From Callaeas wilsoni (taxonomy: Eukaryota; Chordata; Aves; Passeriformes; Callaeidae), in the NCBI GenBank assembly GCA_013398955.1, contig VWPU01002122.1, positions 1 to 64,000 on the forward strand: a stretch of DNA of 64,000 nt, written 5' to 3'. Position numbers and translations under genes: made by a program. Shown one piece after another: positions 36,701-49,768 of this stretch (its first letter is position 1; each line of letters begins with the position of its first letter). Below the pieces are notes generated by a model. That model had not been told where the DNA came from and ran no database searches. It saw only the letters and a program-made list of their open reading frames with translations.

Positions 36701-37978
36701 CATAGCCCAAGAAAAATATTCTGTTTACCCTATAATTTTTTAAATGAAACAATCATTTCAGTTGCTTCAGAGCTACTAGGACAGAAGATACTTGAGATCT
36801 TGCTATGGATGATTCTTCCACAGCTGTTTGAAAACTGTACCTTGTAAAGCACTATCATCTGTAAACCAGGCACAAAATGCAGGGATAGCAATTAATTGTG
36901 TAGGTGGTACTCTGTAACCAAGACCAGCTGTTAGGCTATAAAAGTAAAGACATACAGAGGACAATCAGTGGTTGGCTGAATTTGGGTTTCTGTTTCATTT
37001 ATTGCTGTAGAACAGTACTAAGACTCAAGCAAGGTACAAGGACTGTTCATAGTCTATTTTTGTGTGCACTTGTAAAACAAAATATTTTCTGAGATTTATA
37101 GGATTCTTCCCCACCTCAAGGAAGATGTAGAAGTAAAGGAAATGCCCTTGTGATGGCAGATAGTTTACGATGTCTAAGTATTACTCACAGTTCTGTGCCT
37201 CATATTTGAAGACCTCCACAGCTCCTTGTAAATTATACTTTATAGAATTGAAAAGAGAATAGTAGCTATTTAACATTCAGAGTAAAATCTTGTTCCAGTC
37301 TTGAACATAAAGATGTACTTTTTTACAGCTGAGCCTTACTTGAAAAAATTTGCTATGTCATGTGTCTCATTGGGGTTCAGCGTCTTTCTGGTAACTGTGG
37401 CAGATAGACTGCTGTCTCTATGTAAGACTGTTGTCTGCCTCCTTGCCTTTTCCATAGAGCTAGCATATATTCAGGAGAAATCATTTGCATGGGGACCTTG
37501 TCTTACCTTTCTAATGCAGTATGACACATCTTGGCCTTTTGTTCCTACATTGATTACTCAATATGCTTTCTTCCAGATATTAAGCACATAAAATGAAATA
37601 TAAAAATCTCCCGAACAAATATCAGTGACCATATATCTCACTCATCTATGTCTTTATGGTTATGGAGTAGTAGCTGAAGTCAAGTGAGACCTTTATTAGC
37701 GAAGGCAGTCTGGGTTGCCTTTTGGGCACAATCTGTTACTGACTTCAAGGAGTGTAATAATTTGGCTGGAGTTCAAGAAACTGCTGATTGACACACAGCC
37801 TCTCCATCTGTTGACCACTGTCTAGTTTATCTCATTATAACTTAATAGAAAGTCAGCTATGAATATTCACCAGATTCCTTTGCCTGTTCTCAGGGTCTTG
37901 GGTGTTGATTTTTCAGGCCAGAATATATAATAACATCAAATCTGAAATGCCAGCACCTACCTTGGTGGATTGGGTTTA

Positions 37979-38596
37979 TGTGGCCAAGCCTTGGTAGCAG
38001 GAGGTGCTTCAAGGGTGGCTTCTGTGAGAAGCTGCTAGAAGCTTCTCCCATGTCTGGCAGAGCCAAAGACAGATGTGCAGTGGATAAAGGCTGGGCCAGA
38101 TAGAAATGGTGGTAATGCCTCTGTGATAATGTACCTAAGAAGATGAAAAGTTGTCGTGCAGTTGGCTCCTAGCAGGGACCTGCAGACCCATGGAGAAAGA
38201 AGCCCATGCTGGAGCAGGTTTCTTGGTAGGACTTGTGACCCTGTGGGGAACCCACACCGAAGCAGCGTGTCCTTGAAAGACTGCACTTCGTGGAAGAGTG
38301 ACCCACATTGCAGCAGTTTGAGGTGGACTGTTGTCCATGAGATGGACTCACATTGGAGAAGTTCATGAGGAACTGTCTCCTGTGGGAGAGACCCCACGGT
38401 GCAGCAGGAAAAGGACTCCTCTCCCCAAGCAGTGGGAGAAACCACGGGTGATGAACTGACCATAATCCCCATTCCCTGTCTCCCCGCACCACTGGAGGAG
38501 GCGGGAGAGCTGGGAAGGAGAGAGGGGCAGGGAGAAGGTATTTTTAAGGTCTTATTTTACTTCTCATTATCCTACTCTGATTTTGATAGTAATAAG
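37979..38596 (+). mobile_element. Truncated ERVL-type LTR, sense
   Basis: About 620 bp match, from memory, a common passerine ERVL-type LTR. The 5' end is 'tgtggccaagcc' (37979), followed by 'tgtgagaagctgctagaagcttc', 'tggtggtaatgcctctgtgataatgtacctaagaag', and a series of about 40-bp imperfect repeats of the form 'ctgttgtccatgagatggactcacattgg..'. Then come 'gtgatgaactgaccataatccccattcc' and 'ggtatttttaaggtcttattttacttctcat'. The match stops at 'tgatagtaataag' (about 38596), where the family would read AATAAA, so the end of R and all of U5 are missing. The minus-strand frame 38035-38472 is a shadow. No target duplication was found, as expected after 3' loss. Confidence 0.85.
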
Positions 38597-41500
38597 CCTC
38601 CTGGACGGAGTTTTCATAAGTGTCAAAAAATGATAAGGTAAAGAATTGTACTTTGAAACAGCAGCATTTTATGATAGTTATTAATACCTTAATTAGGAAG
38701 CAATGCATTACTCCTACAGTATGAACAAATATGAATATTAATCATATTTTGGTCTTGCAAGTTCTCATGTTTAGTTATTTCTGGTCTTTGCAAACTTTTT
38801 CTAGTATTGTCACTATTCCTACCATCAGTGGTAGGTGGTGACAGATCTTGTTCTGTAACTTATTCTCTGTCTCTCAGTACTGTTGGTTTAGCTCTCAATT
38901 GTTGTTTTCCACCCATTGCCTCTGGCAGGCTTCTGGTGAGCGTGGGAGATAGCTTGTCAATAAGAACAGGTCATTGCTTCTGGTCTTCAGTATTCTTTTG
39001 CTTTTCCCCCTCATTCTTGAGCAATGAGCTTAGTCTGTCTTAGCTGTTTAAAATGTCCTGAAACCCTCCTTCCTATTCAGGCAGCAGCAAGATTAAGTAG
39101 GTGACCAAGACAGTTCTCAAACTGCTGGTAGCAAATGAATATCTGTCCACCCATCAAGAAGGCAAAGTGGAGTGACTTTCACCACACAGGTGTTGCAGAG
39201 TCTGGTGTGTAGTATTGTATGGGTTTGGCTGTCTCTGACTGGTAGGATGTCTGGAGAGCAGGATGTCCAATTTCACCTTGGTGCTCTTCCATTGAGCCCC
39301 TGGCTCACTGGGGATGGAGTTTTTGGTTCATGATCTCTGACCATGATGTAGAATGCATTGTGTAACATTGCTGCTTGTGAAGTTCTGCTGTTCTAACTGG
39401 GTGAAGAGTTTTTGATATGAATGGTTTTTGTTTCAGAACATAATGGGAAAACAGGAGGGGAAAAATATCATCCCATTCCAAAAAAAGGGTGTTAGCTATT
39501 TCTCCAGCAAACCCCATCTTTTCTGCCTGATGCTTTTCTAGTTTGTTCTTAACAACTTCCAGTGAGAGAGATATTTTGGAGTCCTATGCAGAGACAGAGA
39601 TCTACATTGGATGGTTTAGGGCTAGTGTGTTATTTGCCTTCTGATGGTGATGGAGTGGTGGTGTGAGTTTGAGTTTGATGGTTTTGTGGGAGCAACATGC
39701 TATGTCTGAATGTGCTTACATTGTGTCTGCTTTGATTAGAAATTAGTGTTTGAGCCCAGACCTGGTTGAATTGAAAGAATTTCATTTCCCTGTGTTGCTG
39801 GTATTCCACAGTCAGCAAATCATTAGCAAAGTCAAGACAAGTTTGTGTTTAGTTCTTTATACAATTAAGCTGTTTCAAATACATTTTTTTTCCTTGTTGC
39901 TTCTGTGATTATTTTTCCCTCCCTGTCTCAAGCATTTGCCCCTGGAAAATACCTACTCAAATTTACCAGTAGTAAATCGCCTGCTTTCTTTTGAAATGTA
40001 AAAACAAGGTCGTCTTATAGCTTTAGATAGCATTACTTAAAATGTGACTGTAAAGTGACAGTAAATAGCTATGCAGAATAGAAGAATTAATGATCAGTGC
40101 TAGCGAAGGCTGGGTAAAGGGAAATCTGTCATAGCTTGAGATCCTTGTCAGCAGAATTGATGTCTAACGAGCAGTTCCCTGTTCTATATTTTTGTAGTTT
40201 GTTCTATTTGTCCACATTTATTGTATTCTCTTACTTTACTTTTTCTGGAGACTGCTTCTCCAGTTTGCCATCAATGGTTACTCTAATGAAAGAAATACAA
40301 GACTTTATGCCTTTCAGCTGTCAGTTCATGGTCTCTGCAAACTGCACCATCACTGTACTAATTTGCACAAACGTTACGTTTTCCTAGAAACCCCTGAGGG
40401 CCCAGAGTAACACTTTTTTCTTTTTTTTTTTCCTCCCTTATTTTTAAATGACAGCTTGTATTATGAAGTACAGATAGGCCTGAAAAAAAAGGGATCATTG
40501 ATTTGATGCCATTGGCACTGTTCAGAATTTTGCAAATACATGAAGAGGCAACAGAAAGTTATTTCAAGGTGTTCTCTGAGGGCAGTAGTCATAGAGAGCC
40601 ACAGAAAAATTCTTTGTTAAGGAGTTGACAAATTAAATACAGGACAGTAAGAGACCTCTCTCTCCTTTTATAGTTAGAACAGAAATACTTGAATCCTGCA
40701 GTGCCAAAGTCTTACTCTTTCATAGAACTTCACATCAAAGTACGTTATACGTTGTATTCTTACCTGATTCCTGAAGTTATGTGGATAATATTAGCAGCAA
40801 ATTCAAAAAGCACTAAGGAGAAACTGCCCTGGTTTCCTTTTTGGAAATTGAAAAAAATGGAGAAAAATTGTTTTGAGCAGTATTAAAAATCAATAATGGG
40901 TTTTGAGTAACTTACTACTTACTGTAATGCTTTGATTTTTGACAAAATAATTATAGATAAGATAGAGATGAAAGTGCTTTTAATGTTTTGGGTGTTTTAT
41001 TTTCCATTAAAACCCAGTATTATGTGGAAAATGGAACTTTAAATAGGGAACTGTGGTTATCTAACCTGCTACAAGAGGATCATTCGAGTAAGAAAATCAT
41101 TGGGCCAAAATATCACTTACTGGTACAGAATTGTCGTCTGGTGTACATCACTTACATTATGTGTTCGAATTACATACAGGATTATATGTACAAGTACTAT
41201 AGACTGAAGTCAATACTAGTGTCAATCTTAACTGTTTGTTCATACTCCTGCTGTACTCCCCATCTATGATATTTAATTTGTTTTGTAGTATGAGCCTGTG
41301 AAAATGCAGGAGGCTACATCTCCTGTTGGCTATAAAGGGAATAACTTCCTACATATCTGACTTTCATGAGAAAGCATTGGTTCTCTTGATTCATCTGCAC
41401 AGATCATGGAGAAGTAAATTTACAGCATATGTAAATAACCATAAAGACATGTAAAGTTTAGTGTTGAGAAGAGTTAAATTTTATACAAGAATCCTCAAGA

Positions 41501-41761
41501 GAAAGTGAGTTTTACTTAACAGACAAAATTCACAGATTTTTAAATATTCCCAGCTGAAAACTTTCTATAATTCTCCCTTTTTGTAATAAGGAACCTGGTA
41601 TTAGAAATTATACCCTTTGGGTTGAAATACTGGGAGTTGAAATTCATTAATTTGTTCGATATTGTCAACAGATATGATGTTGCCAAGGATGGAAATATTG
41701 CAGTCCTATTTATAAATTTATGTACATTTGGATATGACTTATGACTTTATTTTCTTTGTAG

Positions 41762-41882
41762 TTATTTGAACTGCTAGGCCCTGAAGGTTTTGAACTCATA
41801 GAGAAACTCCTACAGAACAGATCTCTGATTCTGGAAAGATCTTTGACTTGTCCAAATGATAACAGGTTCCAGGCTCTGCAAG
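41762..41882 (+). CDS. ASCC3: ASCC3 exon 5: codons 276-315 and first base of 316
   Basis: This 121-base exon lies between ttctttgtag and a consensus donor gtaagt (41883). It encodes LFELLGPEGFELIEKLLQNR (residues 276-295) followed by SLILERSLTCPNDNRFQALQ (296-315), in phase with exons 4 and 6. The LFELLGPEG block is strongly conserved in ASCC3. The second half is more variable. It is part of the N-terminal extension before helicase cassette 1. Read-through meets TGA within three codons. Confidence 0.97.
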
Positions 41883-44630
41883 GTAAGTGACTACAAAATT
41901 TTTGTTCCAAATCAGATAAATAGTTTTCTAACTATTCTGTTTTATTTCCATCAGTAATACTGTCCATGTGTAATTAAAAAGCAAGCAAAAAAATCTCAGG
42001 AGACAACGGGTGAATATATTTCTGGGCTTGAATAAAGAAATGGTAGTCTGATTATACAGAAGAAACAAGTACAGATTGCATATATTTATTTAGTTTTCAA
42101 CTGCCTATGGGCATGTGTAAATTTTGAATGTATTAACAGTTGCACTTTTCCTATTTAATGGATTACCCTGGAAATAATCTGATCTTCTATTATTCCTCAT
42201 TTGCTTTCCTGCTTCCTCTCTACTCTATACTCTCATCTAATGTAGGCCTTGGGAAAGAAAAGCACAGTATCAACCACTTCTGAAAATAATAAAGTCAAAC
42301 TTAAGCATGAATAAGTGAGAGGAGGAAAAAAGGTTCAGGTTTTGTACTGTGATTTTTGCTTTTATAAGTTAATTTGTCTGCACCGACTAATTATTTTAAA
42401 ATATGTTTTACAGATCGCTGTTTTAAAACAAATCTTATTACTTTCTTTTCTGACAAAAATAAATCTGATAGCATATAGGTTGTGACTTGGGAGAAATCTT
42501 ACATGGACATAGCAGCATGCAGCCCATTGAGTGTTCACAGCATATGGAGTTAGAAAAATGTGAATAGAGCCAGTAATGTTGGACTTATGTATCTCCACAA
42601 TAATTTTAAAATGCAAATGACCCCTTTTTAATGTTTGCCTTCAATGAAATGTTATATAAGCAAGTGTTCAGAAGTTCATCTCTTGCTGTGCTAATGGTTA
42701 GTCTAAACTCATGAGAACAACTGATAGTTTTACCTGTTTGTGATTTCAAAGAGGAATGTCTTGCTATATAACAAGGCTTTGTGTCCTGATAGTTTTCCCT
42801 TCTTAGATAATCAAATAAAAAATTAAAATACATTCAGTAGAAATGGAATTAATATCTTTTTCTCCTATGTACAGAGTTTAGTTACAGGAGTATTTTCTTG
42901 TCACTTAGCAGAAGTAGTATTTTGGAAGCTTTTATGAAATTATTCTTCATTATGCCATCAGTAAAATCTATCACAGTAATTTCTGCTAGAATGTGGAGGA
43001 AGAATATTTTCAATGTTATGTTTTTCAGACAATAGAAAAGCATAAGCGATTTTATGCTTTTTTTAACTGATTAGAGAATCCTTCTTTAAGTGTGGTAAAA
43101 AAGTCAGCAGTATTCAGGATATCTTCTCTGAGACTGAAGATGCTCTTGCCCTGAGTTCAGTCTTTTAATTTTAATAAGGTTTTTTGTTTCTTTTTAGGTT
43201 GAGCAAAATGGTATTTCTAATGGGGATTGAAGTCTTATCTTTCCAAAATTTCACTTGGGGAAGGGAATAATTTCTGTCTGCAGAAATTTAGTCAACTTTG
43301 AGTAATTTCTGCCTTTAAAAATAAGCACAAGTCAAGAAACTGTACATGCACTGCATTTTTGTACTATGCTGTGTTATTTGACTATTTCTTATGTAATTTA
43401 CTTCTGTGGCAGTAAAGGTGATTGTTGTGCTTATCAGACAAATCAAGTAACATTTCTTGTCTGGTGCGTTCAGTCTCAATTAAATTTGGTCAGGAAATTG
43501 CATCCATTTTTGTCCCCTTTTAATACGAGAGAGAGAGTTAAAGCTGCAGACATGATGGTATTAATGTGGACATTTTGACAGTTTATTAGAATTTTTTCAA
43601 TGCTATTTAACAAGTTATTGTTGCCTTATCCAGTATGCATGCTGTGAGATGTAGGAGTTTCACTGTTGCTGTAGGTGAAAACTAAGCAGCACAAATTGTT
43701 CAAAATGTCAGTCAAGTGGATTTATGTGATAAAAAAGGTTTTCAGGTTTTTCGCTTCAGAGTTTGGCTGCAGAAGTACATATGAAACATAACTGAGTTAA
43801 GCATTTAATATTCAGTCAAACCTATATAAACTAATAATATGTTTGCAGAATTTTGAAAAATGACATTCAAAACCACCAATATTGTTAAAATGAAAACAAA
43901 ATAAGTATCTCCCAGCCTGTTGTATATAAAATACTTGGTTGTGTCTTTGGTTTTGGCCAGTACTGATCTCAGAAAAGTGAATGAACTTTTTTGGGTTCCC
44001 CGCTCCTCTAGATTTATTGTTTACTGTAATTGTTCTGTGGTTCTGATTCTTCTTGATAATCCTGCTGCTTATCGACATAGAAGGAAGGAGTCCTTGTGAT
44101 TGTATAGAGTAGGGTAGGTTTTCTCACTTGTTCAGGGAAATTGCATTGTGAGTATGCTTTCAATACAATCATGTTATCTAGTACATATACACTAATTGTT
44201 TAAAAAAAAAATCACCCTGTTTAATCTGTTTTCACACCATCCTGCTTATCAGTGCATGCATGTAAGAGCAGTGATAAGAGGCAAAGTGGCATTTCCACTG
44301 TAGATGAAGTTATTATAAATACAGAAAACAAAAAAATGCCCTTCCTTTTGCTGCTAGTCCATCCCCTTGCTTTGGGATTAAGTGGTTTTTTATTTTAAAT
44401 GTCCTACCTTTCGGACATGACCTGGTGGTAGTTTTAGATGTCTTAAGGCCAGCTGCTGCACAGTCTACATAAAGCTCAACTGTTTTGAAACACACAGCAC
44501 ATTCATACACGCGCACACACAAGCATGAAACCCCAACCAAACATCAAAGCCCCGAACCTTCAGAATGAAACTGTGGAAAAAAGATGGAATCTAGTACTTA
44601 TGGAGATGCATGCCTGTTATCATATTACAG
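41883..44630 (+). other. ASCC3: ASCC3 intron 5
   Basis: A 2.7-kb AT-rich intron with donor gtaagt and acceptor atcatattacag. No repeat element, RNA gene or extra exon is recognised. An open frame starting at 44525 runs from intron into exon 6 only because no stop intervenes. There is a short CA-rich run near 44508-44522. Confidence 0.95.
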
Positions 44631-44838
44631 AACAGTGCAAGAAGTTTATAGGAGAAAATGCTAAGCCGAATTATGGTTGTCAAGTCACAATTCAGTCTGA
44701 ACAAGAAAAGCTGTTAATGAAACAATATCGTCGAGAAGAAAAACGAAATGCCAGAAAAGAAAAACAAGCTGGGGAAGATGGAGAAGTTTCTGGAGAAGGA
44801 CAAATGTGCTTTGATCCCAAAGAGCTGCGGATGCAAAG
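44631..44838 (+). CDS. ASCC3: ASCC3 exon 6: codons 316-385 (part)
   Basis: This 208-base exon begins after catattacag and ends before gtaata (44839). It encodes EQCKKFIGENAKPNYGCQVT (316-335), then IQSEQEKLLMKQYRREEKR (336-354), a Lys/Arg/Glu-rich helix, an acidic Gly-containing linker (363-373) and MCFDPKELRMQ (374-384). These follow vertebrate ASCC3 closely. The basic/acidic helical stretch just precedes the helicase core and is probably exposed. Phase 2 at the 3' end forms Arg385 with exon 7. The donor (AAAG|gtaata) is weak at +5, and read-through gives an immediate TAA. Confidence 0.98.
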
Positions 44839-45569
44839 GTAATAAATCCCAAAAGTTGAGAAATGCTTCAGTTGTAATTGCTACTTCAACATATCATAAC
44901 AGTTTATTTTCTTTTAGTTTGCTTTGGTGATTAGGTGATTCTGACTTCAAGTCACGTTTTATTACAAGCGTAGAATTTTTTTTAACATGAAAACCTAATT
45001 TTCAGGAAAGAAAGCAGTGATTTGCTTAATGAGAATCTTCTTGATCTCATCTGTGTGGGCTGGAATTGCAGATTAGTGGGGTAGGCTATCTTTCTTAGTT
45101 CCTGTATGCACACTGCTTGCTTAGGATTTATGAAGTCTATACTAAAACTATCAGAACTATCTTTCTTTTTTTCTCTCAAGATTAATGGGTACTATTTTCC
45201 AAGTTGTCAACTAGAAGGTAGTGGGAGGAGTGAAGGAGGGAAAGGATAAGGAACAAATAAGCTGTTGTATTTTGTGTTGGGAAAAATATAGTGAGACTGG
45301 TATCTAACTGTGAAATCATGCCGCTGTATTGCTTAAAAAGAGTCAAAACTGCTTTTAGGAAAGCCTTGCACTTATTGGATTGTGCTTCTGAATTTTATCT
45401 AAACCATGTGTTATAAGGATTTGGTGTAACTAGTGCCAGAGAATAACACTGTAAATTTATTTTTTTTTAATTTCCTCAACTCTTGCTCTGACTTTAGTAT
45501 ACCATTCTCAGTTTTTGTGATGACGGTCTGAAATGGGCAGAATTACTACAGGTATTTTTCTGCTCGCAG
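44839..45569 (+). other. ASCC3: ASCC3 intron 6
   Basis: A 731-base intron with donor gtaata and acceptor ttttctgctcgcag. Nothing recognisable lies inside apart from short T runs. Confidence 0.95.
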
Positions 45570-45711
45570 AGAACTAGCACTTCTGAATGCTCGAAGTATG
45601 CCAGTCCTAGGTAGACAGAGAGAGAGGAGTGTCGAAAAAATTCATTACCCACATGTCTATGATTCCCGAGCTGAAGCTATGAAAACATCAGCATTCATTG
45701 GGGGTGCAAAG
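45570..45711 (+). CDS. ASCC3: ASCC3 exon 7: codons 385-432
   Basis: This 142-base exon lies between tgctcgcag and gtatgt (45712). It encodes RELALLNARSMPVLGRQRER (385-404), then SVEKIHYPHVYDSRAEAMKT (405-424) and SAFIGGAK (425-432). The motif IHYPHVYDS and the AEAMKTSAFI block are hallmarks of ASCC3 upstream of its first helicase cassette. Phase 0 at the 3' end. Confidence 0.98.
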
Positions 45712-46276
45712 GTATGTTGGTGCATGACCCTTCTTGAACAGTGCATCTTTTCCAATGAGTAATGTGCAGCAAGGTTCCTTTTTGTTTCCTTAGTCTCCTC
45801 CTTCTCGGAATCCAATGTATGAAGCAGTGCTTCTTTGCAGAGGGTTTTAACCACTTTGATACATTGTATTTTTAGTTCAACTCTGGGAGAAATAATCTCA
45901 TTTTCAACTAATGTATTTGCTTTTATTTCTAGGGTCATTTAAATTCTAAAGATACTATTTTTCTATCTTTTGGATACATTTGAATTGACTTTAAAAAAAT
46001 AAATGCTTTATGAAATTCTAGACCTAATGGATTCTGAAATTTAATAAAACAGAGTTATCTTTTTTGGGTTTTTTGGGACTATTTTCTGAGTAGTAAAACT
46101 GATTATTTTCCATCTGGGGGCTTCAGTGCTATCTGTAAAATGAATGAGTGAGATTTACTTTTGGTTTGGATTCATTTTTTGAAGGAAAGTGATAAAGCAT
46201 TGTTCAAAGTGAGTTATACATAATGACACTTTCTGTTTTCATACTTTGAATTAATTTTACTGTAATACATTTTTAG
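45712..46276 (+). other. ASCC3: ASCC3 intron 7
   Basis: A 565-base intron with donor gtatgt and acceptor aatacatttttag. No repeat or RNA gene is recognised. Confidence 0.95.
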
Positions 46277-46402
46277 GTGTTCTTACCAGAGTCAGTTCAG
46301 CGAGAAAACAATAAAATGTATGAAGAAGTGAAGATCCCCCATAGTGAGCCAATGCCTATTGGTATTGAGGAGAAAATTGTTTATATTAAAGACTTAGATG
46401 AG
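46277..46402 (+). CDS. ASCC3: ASCC3 exon 8: codons 433-474
   Basis: This 126-base exon lies between tttttag and a consensus donor gtgagt (46403), phase 0 on both sides. It encodes VFLPESVQRENNKMYEEVKI (433-452), PHSEPMPIGIEEKIVYIKDL (453-472) and DE. The 'lPEsvQRENNK..YEEVkIP.SEPMP' and 'DLDE' elements match ASCC3. In the vertebrate protein the next residues begin the first RecA-like helicase domain (IGQLAFKGMK.., then the Walker A motif), so this is the last exon before the catalytic core. That next exon is not in the window. Confidence 0.98.
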
Positions 46403-49400
46403 GTGAGTATACCATTTCAAAGATTTTAGATTAGTTTCTACTTTGTATTACCAAAATTTAACTGGAGATATTGTCAGTTTTGCCAGTGATATGTGATAGG
46501 TAAATGCAGCCAGTTAATTTCTTCACTACTGATTTGAAGAATATTTATTGGGGATATAATTCAGTGAAATAATCCCTTTCATGTTGACTCAGATTCCAGG
46601 AGTTCCTGACCTGAACTGCTTGTCCATGAGTTGCAGCTCTCAATTCCTTTGACATTACATTTTCAGTTATTTACGGTTTTGAGCTGTGATCTGAATCACT
46701 AAAACGAAATGAAAGTATTACAGCGATTCTGTTCTCTTCTGAAGATCACAGAAAAAAGTGAGCCTGAGCTTCTGTGCCTTGACCTGTACAGGTTGGCTTC
46801 TGACTGCACAGCCCTATTCTGCACCAGTGTTACCATCTGATGCAGTTCAGGGTGTTGAATATGGTGTTATAGACTGTATGGGGTGCAAAGTCAGCTCAAA
46901 ATGTGCCTTGATGATAGAAAGTAAAGAGCAGAGAGGAAAAAAGCAGGTAAAACAAATGTTAACATTTCAACTTCTACTGATTTAAAATGGTGAAAAAGCT
47001 GAGGTAAGGGAGCTAAATTTCTTGTTAGTTATTCGCAATCTAGTACTTGCAGTACTCCATAACAGGTACCTTTTTACTCCCTGTTGAATATGTCAAATCT
47101 ATTGAAAAGTGGAAGATTTGGTATTGATTTGAACAGAGACATAAAAAGCAAGCTCTGTGTACATATGAAGAAGGTTTTATGTCTCTTAGCTCTGCAGAAT
47201 ATAGCATGGATACATTTTTTCCACCTTTTTCTCTCTGGGAAAGCAGGAAATGAGAATATACGCAGAGCACTGTTGGGATTCTGAGTAAAGATTTAACTCT
47301 TTCAAAACAGAAGACAGTTTAATTTTAGAATCTGAATCTGTTCTTTCCTGCTTAAATGACAGTACCTAATGTTTTGTTTATGAATTGACTGACAGCCCTT
47401 AACCAGATAGAAAAAAACAACCACTCTAGCTATTGTCATTTTATATCACAATATTCAGCATGACAGCTTTTTGCAATAAAATGTATTTTTCCTAAGCTAA
47501 ATACTACCTACTAATCTGTAAACTTTTTTGCAAGAAGTACCAATATTTCAAAAGTCAGTAAATGGTTTCAGAAAAATATGGTTCAGACAGAAAAATACCT
47601 ATCTAAAATGAATAGTTTGCAGATTTTTGTACATATAATATTTAAAATAGATGTTAAAAAATGCATCAGTTATACAAACTTAATTAGCAATTCTCTTTCG
47701 TAGATTGTGTATCAAGAGGTCTGCTTTTCAGTTTTACAGTGAAATTTTGAAATAGAAACAATCTTCTTCACAACTTTACTCTTTGATATGATTCTTATTA
47801 CATGAGATCAAATAGAAGTGTCAACAACAAATACAGTTTTGATTGTTAGAACACGCGTTTGTGATTTCTGCCCCCAAGTTTAGTATCGATTTGCGACAAC
47901 AGATGACAAATTGATGAAGTTTGTCCAGCTGCAGGACTTGTCAGCTTCCTGATTCCACTAATGAAACTGATAGATTTGAAATTTGTTAAAGAGAATTTTT
48001 TTATCAATGAGCTAAAAGAGGCTGGAATTGCCAATGCATAAGTCAAGACATAACTTGTCAAGACGTTAAGAATCTTTGTTAGGGCAAGATACCTTTTTTT
48101 TGTTTTCTCTGCATGGCTGTTTTAAATCTCCAAGCTCAGAAACACCTTGGTTGGTGTTTCAAATTTTTGTCAATTAACTGGAGTCAGTTTAGAAAGCATG
48201 AAGGTTTTCTGTCAATATGTTTTATTTTTGATTAACTACTGTGAGCAAGAGCAGAAAAATAATGATTTTCAGGTGTTTCCCTAGCATGTATAGGTGCTCA
48301 TAAAATAGCTCTATTGTATCTCTGTATGGATATATTTGCAGGATTATCTAAAATTTGAGTAGGTGGGCAAGGAATAGAGATGACAGTAAATATAACTGTA
48401 GATATTTCATGACTAGGAGCTTCCAAAGGCATCATGAGGAAGTTGACAGTTCTGCTGCAGTTGACTACTATGAAGTGCCATTAGTGGTAGGGTTTTGATG
48501 TAAGACATTGAGATCATCTAGACATAAAGGTACTCAGCCTGTTTAACAAGTCAATATACGTGCAACCCATAATCCACAGGGGAAAAAAGGCACAGAGCAA
48601 CCAAGCCATGTATTGTTGCTGAGTTTTTGAGTATTATGTATTGAGCTTTCTAAGCACTTGCTGTTCTCTGGGGAAATCCTGATGGTGTTAAAAATTTTAA
48701 ATATTCTTCTTACTTTTCTTTTTAGTCTCCATGCTTTCATTTGCACAAAAATAATTTTAAGAACTCTATCTGTTTCTCATGAGCTATGTGATTTTGATCA
48801 CATTGTCAGCAGTTTGAGGAGAGTATTTGACTGTGTAACATGTGTGTTGCAGAATACACTGTTGCATTTCATCTTCAAAACTCGTAAGGTCAGAACTGAG
48901 TTTATAAGGAGTTCGTTTATATTTTGAACTGTTGGCCAAAAGTTAAAGCTCTGCATCATATAAGCTGGAAGTAATCTTGCATTTTAAATGATTTAAAGTA
49001 TTAGTTAAGATTTAGATTTTCTTATTTCCTGTAAACACAGGTTGAGAAGAGATGAGAGAAATGTATTCCTCTAGACACTAATTCTAACAAACCACATATG
49101 AACCACATTTTAAACATGTATATGCTTCCTTTTTTAATAGTTTCTTATGCAGAAGTATAAGGCAAAATGGCAAAACCTCTATGAACGGACACCAAAGGCA
49201 GCAGCAATGCCTTAAACCAGTACAGATATTAACACAGGATTCTTTTTTATAGGATTGGCAGTGTAGCCAGGATGCATCTGCCACTGCACTCCAGAGTGAA
49301 GAAATAACACATTTAAGCTAGTTTTAGTACTGTATTATCTGAAATCTTATGGCTGGTATTTTCAAAGTAAGTATTTAGTTTAGTTAGGGCCTTCTTGCAA

Positions 49401-49768
49401 AGGGTCGGAGCTTTCCTAAAAAGTTTATGACTTCATTAGTGAAATCACTGCCTGAAAGAACACAGGTGCTAAGATGAAACTCATATGAACTGACAAAGGT
49501 CCAAATTTTTATAGCTACCATTCCTACCTAATCCCATTATGCACTGCAAATGTGAGATCAGGAGTGACCAACCTTGCACAATTTAGCAGCCATAAAAACA
49601 TCCCACAGCATGTCATAAACAGCTGTCTTCAGCACTTCCCTGCTTTCTGTGTTGCTCCTTTTTCTGCTTTGTCACACCTACCTTTCCCCATTATGATCTG
49701 AACTGCTGTGTCACCTCCTCCAACAATCTCACTCTACCTGTGTTATCTCATATTGTTTATTTCCTACC

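Larger units (their letters stand above)
19288..41761 (+). other. ASCC3: ASCC3 intron 4 (22.5 kb)
   Basis: The longest complete intron, with donor gtacgc and acceptor tttattttctttgtag. It holds an antisense CR1 (25153-25915), a sense CR1 (26975-27366), a truncated LTR (37979-38596), an A/C tract (21592-21669), a poly-T run (24327-24344) and a GC-rich patch (33545-33790). The long stretches 27400-33500 and 38600-41700 are AT-rich with no recognisable gene, RNA gene or repeat. Exons 4 and 5 join directly in frame (..ELQNE/LFELLGPEG..), so no coding exon is missing between them. Confidence 0.95.

Noticed and set aside
38035..38472. 145-codon minus-strand frame
   Set aside because: It is the complement of the internal imperfect repeats of the ERVL-type LTR, not a gene.
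44525..44630. In-frame upstream extension of exon 6 with its own ATG
   Set aside because: The protein matches ASCC3 only from 44631, directly after the cattacag-type acceptor. Upstream codons are intron.
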